A DNA stretch of 21,330 nucleotides, from assembly GCA_009746045.1 (NCBI GenBank), contig RPFO01000064.1:12501-33830 (forward strand). The letters run 5' to 3'. Position 1 is the stretch's first letter; each line of letters begins with the position of its first letter. The notes under the pieces were generated by a model. That model worked only from the letters and a program-made list of their open reading frames with translations. It was not told the DNA's origin and ran no database searches. This DNA comes from Mesostigma viride. Taxonomy: Eukaryota; Streptophyta; Mesostigmatophyceae; Mesostigmatales; Mesostigmataceae. Both the position numbers and the translations under genes were made by a program. Of the stretch, positions 7,526 through 12,725 are shown in pieces.

Positions 7526-7912
7526 TCAGTTCCACGAGCCTCGCTCGATCGCACGGATGGCGTCGGCGATCTTCCGGCCCATCAACTCGGCCCCCTCGCC
7601 CCTCCCGCTCGGCCGGGGCACGGGATCGTTCTCCCTCGCGCCCCTCTCCGCGAACCGCTGCTCGAACCGGTTTTCCAGTCGGGGGTCGAACTCGAGAGGC
7701 ACGAACGGCAAGATGACGGGAGGCGGCGCGGGGGACACGCTCGCCATGGCCTTCGCCGCCGTCGCGAGGTCGAGACCGAACGCGGCGGCCCACCCCATCG
7801 GCGCCAGAGGACCCGGGTCCACCCCTACGGGCGTGGGGAGCGCGCTTTGTGGTAACGAGATCTGCGGTGACACGGCCCCGTCAAACGGAGCGCCCTCGAA
7901 GTCCGCCATCAT
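7526..7912 (-). CDS. Unknown small viral protein (128 aa)
   Basis: Two consecutive ATGs (7912, 7909) sit directly after TATA (7913-7916), which fixes the start. The first half is Pro/Gly/Ala-rich with a hydrophobic stretch (Met-Gly-Trp-Ala-Ala-Ala-Phe-Gly-Leu-Asp-Leu-Ala) near residues 40-50. The C-terminal half is charged, Arg/Glu-rich and probably helical, ending near Arg-Ile/Ala-Ile-Glu-Arg. It lies 31 bases upstream of the 7494 gene on the same strand. No family recognised. Confidence 0.65.
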   Translation of the reverse strand: MMADFEGAPFDGAVSPQISLPQSALPTPVGVDPGPLAPMGWAAAFGLDLATAAKAMASVSPAPPPVILPFVPLEFDPRLENRFEQRFAERGARENDPVPRPSGRGEGAELMGRKIADAIRAIERGSWN

Positions 7913-8114
7913 TATACCGTACACAATGGAAAGAAAATTAGCCCCCGCCGAACGGCATCATGATGAAGGGGGCCCTCGCGTGATGCCGGCGACGCCGGTG
8001 AGCGGCGCCGGAGTGGCTCCTCTTGATGAACCTGCCCGTGGTCTTGCTCCGAAGCGGCATGTTTGGTTTGGTATACACGAAGGACAGATTTTATTTTGGA
8101 CGGATGGGTATAAG
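7913..8114. promoter_or_regulatory. Divergent intergenic region between 7912(-) and 8115(+)
   Basis: About 200 bases with a TATA element at each end (7913-7916 toward the minus gene, TATAAG 8109-8114 toward the plus gene). It is open in frame with the plus gene from an ATG at 7926, but codon use here is much less GC-biased than in the genes and the stretch includes an AT-rich segment. I therefore read it mainly as promoter. Confidence 0.5.
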
Positions 8115-8696
8115 ATGGACCGACTGTGGATCTCGATCATCGCATTGTCGATTGCCATCGCGTTCCTGATCCTCTATCTCGCGAGTCGCAGGCGACGCGG
8201 GAACGGGGCGCGGACCGTGACGCCGGACAAGATCGACCCGACGTACGCGGGCACCCCCTTGTTCCCCGTGTCGCGCGCCACCGGCGAGCAGTTCGCCGAG
8301 AAGAAGCGAGAGCACCGCGAGTTCCAGTGGAAGTCGGTGGACGGCGCGACGACGCGCTTGCGACTCGTGTCCGCCGACGGGAAACTCGGCCTGGTCGAGA
8401 TCGTGTCGTCGCCCGAACAGTCGAACCACGTGCCCATCGAGGTGCAGCGGGCCAGCGGCGTGGGCGTGATGGACGCGGAGACGGCCGTACAAACGATTCG
8501 CGACAAAAACGCGCCCGATTGGACGGTAGCTGGAGGAGGTCCGGTCGGCATGTCGTTCGCCTACGAAGACATGATGTACGTCGTCTTGAAGCGCGTCGAC
8601 TCGACCGACCACAAACTGGTCCTGTTCCGCCCCGTCGTCGTAACCGAAAACAAGGCGTTCAAGGACGTGTCGGCCAGCCGACGGGAAGACGAGTAG
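8115..8696 (+). CDS. Membrane-anchored viral protein (N-terminal TM, 193 aa)
   Basis: The ATG at 8115 follows TATAAG directly. Residues 4-23 form one strong hydrophobic helix, followed by an Arg cluster (Ser-Arg-Arg-Arg-Arg). This is a signal-anchor in which the Arg-rich side would stay cytosolic or inside the virion. The rest is a mixed alpha/beta soluble domain with no motif I know. The architecture fits small virion membrane proteins of giant viruses; this is inference from topology only. An alternative start at 7926 would add 63 residues before the helix. It is followed 44 bases later by the Cys-repeat gene on the same strand. Confidence 0.7.
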   Translation: MDRLWISIIALSIAIAFLILYLASRRRRGNGARTVTPDKIDPTYAGTPLFPVSRATGEQFAEKKREHREFQWKSVDGATTRLRLVSADGKLGLVEIVSSPEQSNHVPIEVQRASGVGVMDAETAVQTIRDKNAPDWTVAGGGPVGMSFAYEDMMYVVLKRVDSTDHKLVLFRPVVVTENKAFKDVSASRREDE

Positions 8697-8740
8697 AAAG
8701 GTCGGTCCGGCGGGATGTCATTGACGCACCAATCGCAACC

Positions 8741-9256
8741 ATGCTCGCGACTTCCGCATTCCAACACCCGACGGTCCGTCGTCTCCGCGCCTGTCCCCAC
8801 GGGCGCGTGCCGTGGTGGACGTGCGCCCACTGCGTGTACCGCACCGAACCGGATCCCCCTTGCGACCCGGCCCCAAAGTCGAAGAAGAGCGGCTGCGTCC
8901 ACGGGCGCAGCAAGAGGAGGTGTCAGGTGTGCACCCCCTCCTCCTACTGTCCGTGCGGGAGGTTCAAGTACAGCTGCCACGCGTGCAAGGGCTCCGCCTT
9001 GTGCGAACACGACAAACAACGATCCCGGTGCCGCGAATGTAAAGAGAAACGGACCGGCGGGAGCCAGATTTGCGCGCACCTCCGCCTGCGAGGCGAGTGC
9101 AGAGACTGTCGTCTACTCGGAGAAGGGGGCGGGGGACTGTGCGAGTGCGACCCCCCCAGGCGGCGGCATTGCAAGGCCTGTCGCTCGCGAAACGAAACGC
9201 GCGACCGTCGTGTCGACGCAAAACAAGATGTGCATGAGTTGCCCGAGGGCGAATAA
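8741..9256 (+). CDS. Six-unit Cys/His repeat protein (zinc-binding)
   Basis: 171 residues from ATG 8741. Six consecutive units follow the pattern C-x-H/C-x(4-8)-C-x2-C: CPHG...CAHC, CVHGRSKRRCQVC, CPCGRFKYSCHAC, CEHDKQRSRCREC, CAHLRLRGECRDC, CECDPPRRRHCKAC. Each offers four metal ligands, so up to six small zinc modules are likely. Similar CEHGR...C..C repeats occur in giant viruses and some protists and algae; their function is not established. Arg/Lys between the ligands suggests nucleic acid or acidic-partner binding. The last 24 residues lack Cys and overlap the antisense gene 9113-9415, so the true end may differ. AATAAA follows at 9272. Confidence 0.75.
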   Translation: MLATSAFQHPTVRRLRACPHGRVPWWTCAHCVYRTEPDPPCDPAPKSKKSGCVHGRSKRRCQVCTPSSYCPCGRFKYSCHACKGSALCEHDKQRSRCRECKEKRTGGSQICAHLRLRGECRDCRLLGEGGGGLCECDPPRRRHCKACRSRNETRDRRVDAKQDVHELPEGE

Positions 9257-9415
9257 GGATGCAAACATGATAATAAAGTTTATTTCCCAATACCGACTCA
9301 ACATCCATGCAATGAGGATCGTGCCCACTAGGTCCACAACCGCTACGTCTAAGATCCTGTACGCGTGCGCGCCCTCTCGGGGCGCTCCGAACACGTCTTT
9401 CCACTCGCAAGCCAT
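9113..9415 (-). CDS. Small two-helix membrane protein (100 aa)
   Basis: ATG 9415 lies six bases after a TATA element (9422-9425 on the plus strand). Two hydrophobic segments, about residues 26-42 and 47-66, are separated by Ser-Arg-Tyr-Trp-Glu, giving a helical hairpin with both ends on the same side. The C-terminal third overlaps the end of the Cys-repeat gene by 144 bases on the opposite strand and is less convincing; a frameshift may hide an earlier stop. No family recognised. A role in virion or host membranes is inference. Confidence 0.5.
   Translation of the reverse strand: MACEWKDVFGAPREGAHAYRILDVAVVDLVGTILIAWMLSRYWEINFIIMFASLFALGQLMHILFCVDTTVARFVSRATGLAMPPPGGVALAQSPAPFSE
9272..9284. 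terminator. Palindromic AATAAA-G-TTTATT (transcript-end signal)
   Basis: AATAAAGTTTATT gives a polyadenylation-type hexamer on both strands and a small hairpin, 15 bases after the stop of the Cys-repeat gene. It lies inside the antisense membrane gene, so only the plus-strand use is likely. Confidence 0.45.
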
Positions 9416-9420
9416 TCGTA

Positions 9421-9585
9421 CTATAGAGCCCGAGGATTATCCGCGAGCCGCACCCCTTTCACCCAATCGGCTTTGACGCCCTTGATCTTCTTGTCGGAAA
9501 CGAACTCGATCCCGCTGGGCTCGAAGATGGCGCGCAGGTCCTCGACGGTCGTCCTTCCCTTCCCGGCGTGCCACAGCGGGTCCCC
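9421..9585 (-). CDS. C-terminal piece of broken winged-helix-like gene
   Basis: This frame becomes convincingly coding only from about 9585 down to the stop at 9421. It starts with Leu-Trp-His-Ala-Gly and Thr-Val-Glu-Asp-Leu-Arg-Ala-Ile-Phe and ends Arg-Ala-Leu. One extra C in the run 9582-9585 joins it to the piece 9459-10166. The sequence around the junction resembles the helix-turn-helix tails attached to viral primase/D5-type and related proteins. That likeness is weak and is inferred from pattern alone. Confidence 0.55.
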   Translation of the reverse strand, partial: GDPLWHAGKGRTTVEDLRAIFEPSGIEFVSDKKIKGVKADWVKGVRLADNPRAL

Positions 9586-10166
9586 AGAAACTGGCCGAGG
9601 TAGGCCTTGCGAAAATCCTTCACTTTGGTGTACCCGTCCTTGCACAGGACGACGAGGGGGGACGCCAAGAACGCCTCCGCGTTCTCGAGGGTGGGCACGG
9701 CCGCGGGCGCCGCTTCCGACGCGCGCTCGGGGACGGCGGGGTCGGGACGGTCGGGCGCATCCTCGTCCTCGAACGTGCGCAGGGAGTCCCAGGGTGGCCA
9801 ACGAGCCCTCTCGTGGAAGAAGTCCATCCGCCCGCGCTTGAAGTTCGGGTTCATGTCCCACACCTTGTCACTGAGTCTGCGGCGATGCTCGAGCATCCAC
9901 CTCTTGACTTCCCGCGGCACCCGCGCCTTCTTCTGCGCCATGACGAGGAAGAGCGCGTGCAAGTGGCAGGTCTTGTACTTCTCCTCGGTGCCGAGATTCT
10001 CGACGCCTGTCCTGTCCAGCCTGTCGATGATCTCGTTGGTGAGCTCGTCCTTCACGCCGTCGCCCGCATACTTCATGAGCGCGCCCGCCACCATCCCGAG
10101 ACGCGTGCGGCCCTTGAAGACCGCGAAATCCGACAGGTCGAGGTCCGACATCACTCCGTTGGACAC
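9459..10166 (-). CDS. Central piece of broken unknown viral gene
   Basis: The frame is coding from about 10306 to about 9585, although the first start-like codon in it is the ATG at 10166. The sequence between 10306 and 10166 also has gene-like composition (Phe-Trp-Asn-Ala-Leu-Phe-Glu-Arg-His-Gly-Tyr). The middle is basic and helical (Lys-Lys-Ala-Arg-Val-Pro-Arg-Glu-Val-Lys-Arg-Trp-Met), then an acidic Pro/Ala-rich linker. A C-terminal domain opens with Val-Leu-Cys-Lys-Asp-Gly-Tyr. After 9585 the written frame becomes Ser/Arg/Pro-rich nonsense, a frameshift signature. With the flanking pieces it would be a protein of about 380 residues. Confidence 0.6.
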   Translation of the reverse strand: MSNGVMSDLDLSDFAVFKGRTRLGMVAGALMKYAGDGVKDELTNEIIDRLDRTGVENLGTEEKYKTCHLHALFLVMAQKKARVPREVKRWMLEHRRRLSDKVWDMNPNFKRGRMDFFHERARWPPWDSLRTFEDEDAPDRPDPAVPERASEAAPAAVPTLENAEAFLASPLVVLCKDGYTKVKDFRKAYLGQFLGTRCGTPGREGRPSRTCAPSSSPAGSSSFPTRRSRASKPIG

Positions 10167-10567
10167 GACCCCGCGGTTGTCGTTGACGAAGAAACCGGTG
10201 GTCCGCTTCGTCCCGAGCCCACCGCCGCACGAGTACCCGTGCCGCTCGAAGAGCGCGTTCCAGAACCGCTTGTCCTGTTGGAACCGCGCCTCGTGGTCGT
10301 ACCTGTCCCCCCCTTGTCCTCCATGAAATCGGAGAACGCCTCGAACACGCGCGCGGTCTTGGCCGTGTGCTCCGGCCCCTTGACGACGCGGTCCGTCTCG
10401 AGGAACTCGTGAAAGAGCCGCGCCAGACGCGTCTCCTCGTCCGTGAGAGATCGGTAAAGCGGCTCGTCGAGGGCCCGCAGCAGCTCGTCGACGCGCGCGC
10501 GGTCATCCTCGGATGACCAGTCGGTCGCCATGTCGCTCGACGACGCGTGTCGGCTCGTCGCACTCAT
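10151..10567 (-). CDS. N-terminal piece of broken unknown viral gene
   Basis: ATG 10567 (alternative 10531) opens an acidic helical N-terminus. A Phe-His-Glu-Phe-Leu-Glu-Thr-Asp and Thr-Ala-Lys-Thr-Ala-Arg-Val-Phe-Glu-Ala-Phe region suggests a small winged-helix fold like those in viral replication proteins (weak). After Glu-Asp-Lys-Gly-Gly, at the C7 run 10307-10313, the frame turns to Ser/Thr/Gly-Arg repeats, typical of reading out of frame. One more C there restores continuity with the piece 9459-10166. The start overlaps the end of the 10503-10892 gene. Confidence 0.6.
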   Translation of the reverse strand: MSATSRHASSSDMATDWSSEDDRARVDELLRALDEPLYRSLTDEETRLARLFHEFLETDRVVKGPEHTAKTARVFEAFSDFMEDKGGTGTTTRRGSNRTSGSGTRSSSGTGTRAAVGSGRSGPPVSSSTTTAGSCPTE

Positions 10568-10892
10568 CCTGCTCGAAGGCGGACCCGACTCTCTTGATGG
10601 AGGAGGCGAGGAGGAGGATACGCCCCGCGACCTGCTCCGGAAACACCGACGACTTGAGAGCGATCTTCTCGATGGCCTCGTCCGCTGCCTCGACGCAGAC
10701 TTCCAACACGTCCTTCCAGTCGCCTTCCGGAAACTTTTGCTTGCGAATAATTTGGCCGGCGATGACGACGTTCTTGCCCACGCAGTACTCGGCTATCTCG
10801 TCCTCGTCGACGGACACTCGCTCCAGAACGATTTCGTCGCACGCGGACAGGTGGCGGGTGTAGAAGTCGACGAGTCGCAGCGCACGTTCCAT
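10503..10892 (-). CDS. Unknown viral protein (129 aa)
   Basis: ATG 10892 lies 11 bases after TATAAA (10904-10909 on the plus strand). The protein is acidic and mainly helical (Val-Cys-Val-Glu-Ala-Ala-Asp-Glu-Ala-Ile-Glu-Lys-Ile and Ala-Gly-Arg-Ile-Leu-Leu-Leu-Ala-Ser-Ser). It holds a conserved-looking Val-Gly-Lys-Asn-Val-Val-Ile-Ala-Gly-Gln-Ile-Ile stretch near residue 40. It overlaps the start of the downstream gene by 29-65 bases, so the two are probably transcribed together. No family recognised. Confidence 0.65.
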   Translation of the reverse strand: MERALRLVDFYTRHLSACDEIVLERVSVDEDEIAEYCVGKNVVIAGQIIRKQKFPEGDWKDVLEVCVEAADEAIEKIALKSSVFPEQVAGRILLLASSIKRVGSAFEQDECDEPTRVVERHGDRLVIRG

Positions 10893-10932
10893 CCACCGAC
10901 AAATTTATAGTATAGTGTATGTTCGATATTCG
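10893..10932. promoter_or_regulatory. Divergent TATA promoter
   Basis: AAATTTATAGTATAG is the only AT-rich stretch here. It gives TATAAA for the minus gene and TATAG twice for the plus OTU gene, within 11-18 bases of both ATGs. Confidence 0.6.
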
Positions 10933-11679
10933 ATGCGCGGAGGCCTCGCGAGGAGGCGAGACCGGGGCTTTATGGAGTCCGGAATCGTGTCGGCTCGAAC
11001 CACGACGACATCCCGCGCGCCCCGCGCAGACCGACACGTCGCGATCCCGTCCGTCCGCATGATGGACGGCTCGGATCGCACGGACCGCGTGCGAACGGTC
11101 GAGTGCGGATCGGCTCCTTGGAACAACTGTTTCTACCGCAGCGTCCTTGCGAGCCTGTACCCCGAGAGGTACCCCGCCCCGTCCACGAACGAACGGCTGT
11201 CCGTCGACGGATCCGATCTGCGCCGACGAGCGACCCGCGAACTGGCGAAGGATCCGCACCTCTTGCGACTGGGGTTGTCGTCTTCCGACCGGCCGCGCAC
11301 CGCGCAAGAGTACCTGCAAGCGCACTGGGACCGCGAGATGGCGGACTCGCCGCAGATCGAGGCGACGGCGCGCGCGTTGCGTTCGCGGATCCTGGTCTAC
11401 AACGACTACGGCCGCGGGGACGTGCGCGTGCACGAGTTCGGACGGCGGTACGCCGGCGGACCGGCGCGCGTCTACTACTACTTCGACCGCCTCGGAGGGC
11501 CGGACCAGTCGGGCCACTACCAGATGGCGCTGGCGCCCTCGCCCCCTCCCGCCGCGGTCAAACCGAAACGCGGACTGCTTACGACGCTGGGCACTCTGTT
11601 CGTGGACACGGACGGTGATCGCGATTACGAAGGACTACGCGAAAGTTTCAGCACAGGACTCATGTTTCGTGGGTTGTAA
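10933..11679 (+). CDS. OTU-like cysteine protease (probable deubiquitinase)
   Basis: 248 residues from ATG 10933 (alternative ATG 10972, Met-Glu-Ser-Gly, leaves a more normal leader). The region Trp-Asn-Asn-Cys-Phe-Tyr-Arg-Ser (Cys near residue 66) matches the OTU nucleophile motif N-C-x-x-x-S/A. Gly-His-Tyr-Gln-Met (His near 195) after a hydrophobic strand matches the OTU catalytic His with its following aromatic. The distance of about 130 residues and the helical segment between them fit the fold. OTU enzymes cleave ubiquitin chains, and giant viruses often carry them to counter host ubiquitin signals. The usual Asp-Gly before the Cys is not conserved (Gly-Ser-Ala-Pro-Trp), so this is a divergent member. 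It ends 12 bases before the convergent gene. Confidence 0.65.
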   Translation: MRGGLARRRDRGFMESGIVSARTTTTSRAPRADRHVAIPSVRMMDGSDRTDRVRTVECGSAPWNNCFYRSVLASLYPERYPAPSTNERLSVDGSDLRRRATRELAKDPHLLRLGLSSSDRPRTAQEYLQAHWDREMADSPQIEATARALRSRILVYNDYGRGDVRVHEFGRRYAGGPARVYYYFDRLGGPDQSGHYQMALAPSPPPAAVKPKRGLLTTLGTLFVDTDGDRDYEGLRESFSTGLMFRGL

Positions 11680-11691
11680 ACGCATCTTTAT
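11680..11691. terminator. Shared 3' gap of convergent genes with AATAAAG
   Basis: Only 12 bases separate the plus stop (11677-11679) from the minus stop (11692). The minus strand carries AATAAAG at the CTTTATT segment, but for the plus gene no hexamer is seen nearby. Transcripts therefore must overlap. Confidence 0.4.
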
Positions 11692-12363
11692 TCATTCATG
11701 AACAAGCCCCGTTTCCGCATACTCGTGCACGTGTTCCCGGTCCAGTTCGGACCACCACCCCATATCCCACACGGGCGAAGACGGAGGGTCGCGGCCCTCG
11801 CGCCTGAACTTGGCGGTCAGGACGTTGTAACACTTGACCACGAACGAGTAGGACCGGTTCGCGAAGTTCTTGTTCGACCCCAGACAATCGTACAGCCGGT
11901 CCCGTATCCTGGCCATCTCCGATCGACTGACCCGCTTTCCGCGCCGGGCCAGCCCGTCGTGGATCTTTCCCCACAGGATCCAAAGCTTCTCCTCCTTCCT
12001 CCCCCTGGGCGTTTCGAGGGCGTCCACGCACTCCCGGTATCGCGCGGGAGACAGGACCTTCAGGACGGCCTCCAGTTGCTCGTCCTCGCGGCCGTCGAAC
12101 CGGCGACGGTCGCCGTCACTCTTTTGGCGGTACTTGAGTTCCGCGCGCACCTCCCTTTCGAGCGTCTTCGCGGGATTGATCTCCCAGTAGATCTCGTCCA
12201 TCTCGGGACAGACCCCGTGCCCGGTGGGCCAACTGCGGTCCAAGATGATGCGTAAGGCCAGAGGGGGCAGCGCCTGGAACATGACGCTCGGCGGACGCGG
12301 GGTAGAAACGGGAGCGAACGTTGTCCACTCGGTGGCAGGCTCCCACCCCGCGGGCTCGGCCAT
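11692..12363 (-). CDS. Unknown viral protein (223 aa)
   Basis: ATG 12363 is chosen because upstream codons in this frame overlap the next gene and a TATAAAG lies 39 bases before it (12402-12408). The N-terminus is Pro/Thr-rich. A charged helical middle follows, with a cluster Arg-Arg-Arg-Phe-Asp-Gly-Arg-Glu-Asp-Glu, and then an aromatic/basic segment (Asn-Arg-Ser-Tyr-Ser-Phe-Val-Val-Lys-Cys-Tyr). The tail is acidic with Trp-Asp-Met-Gly-Trp-Trp. It seems a folded single-domain protein of unknown role. Strong GC bias at third positions supports coding. Confidence 0.7.
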   Translation of the reverse strand: MAEPAGWEPATEWTTFAPVSTPRPPSVMFQALPPLALRIILDRSWPTGHGVCPEMDEIYWEINPAKTLEREVRAELKYRQKSDGDRRRFDGREDEQLEAVLKVLSPARYRECVDALETPRGRKEEKLWILWGKIHDGLARRGKRVSRSEMARIRDRLYDCLGSNKNFANRSYSFVVKCYNVLTAKFRREGRDPPSSPVWDMGWWSELDREHVHEYAETGLVHE

Positions 12364-12401
12364 GCTCGGTAGCGTGTGGAGGGGAGCGACGTGGAGACGG
12401 A

Positions 12402-12408
12402 CTTTATA
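12402..12408 (-). promoter_or_regulatory. TATA box (TATAAAG) of the 12363 gene
   Basis: TATAAAG on the minus strand, 39 bases before the ATG, in a 74-bp intergenic gap that is otherwise GC-rich. The spacing differs from the TATA-at-ATG class seen at other genes. Confidence 0.6.
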
Positions 12409-12437
12409 CGATCCCGTGAAACGACACGATCGATCGA

Positions 12438-12725
12438 TCACTTGCCTTTCTTTGCCTCCTCCTGCGTGGGCGCGCCCGTCTGTCCCGGGAATCGGGACAG
12501 CCACGACAGACGGACCGCGTCGGCCACCGTCGCCGGAGCGGACGGGATGCCCGTCGCCATGTCGTCGTACTTGCGCTTGGTTTCCTTCGTCCTGGCGACG
12601 TGCATCCCGCAACTTCTCGCCACGTGGCGAACACCGCGAGCATGGATCGCGCACGTCTTCCTCCCCGGCCTGGCTTCGTTCTTGCAGCGCCCGCCGTGCG
12701 TCACCGTCTTCCTCTTACACTTCAT
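12438..12725 (-). CDS. Small Cys/His zinc-binding protein (95 aa)
   Basis: ATG 12725 overlaps the TGA of the upstream long gene in the form ATGA (12722-12725), a coupling arrangement that supports both ends. Residues 3-24 carry C-x3-T-x2-G-x2-C and C-x2-H, the same signature as the gene at 163. A second Cys/His pair (Cys-Gly-Met-His) follows. The tail is polar with a Lys-rich end. It probably binds one zinc ion; the partner is unknown. The two copies in this window look like members of a small viral family rather than recent duplicates, since their tails differ. Confidence 0.65.
   Translation of the reverse strand: MKCKRKTVTHGGRCKNEARPGRKTCAIHARGVRHVARSCGMHVARTKETKRKYDDMATGIPSAPATVADAVRLSWLSRFPGQTGAPTQEEAKKGK

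Noticed and set aside
6916-7716. Long plus ORF across the 3' LTR and viral flank.
   Set aside because: It starts inside the LTR and runs antisense through two better supported minus genes; its composition is Arg/Pro/Ser-rich, typical of a shadow frame.
7926-8114. Longer start for the membrane-anchored protein (ATG 7926).
   Set aside because: Codon bias in this stretch is weak and TATAAG abuts the ATG at 8115. Kept only as an alternative.
8126-8740. Plus ORF upstream of the Cys-repeat gene in the same frame.
   Set aside because: It overlaps the membrane-protein gene in another frame and reads as Arg-rich noise; only the part from ATG 8741 is gene-like.
8715-9476. Plus ORF of about 250 codons over the Cys-repeat gene.
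   Set aside because: It is a shadow in another frame, with no motif and low coding bias.
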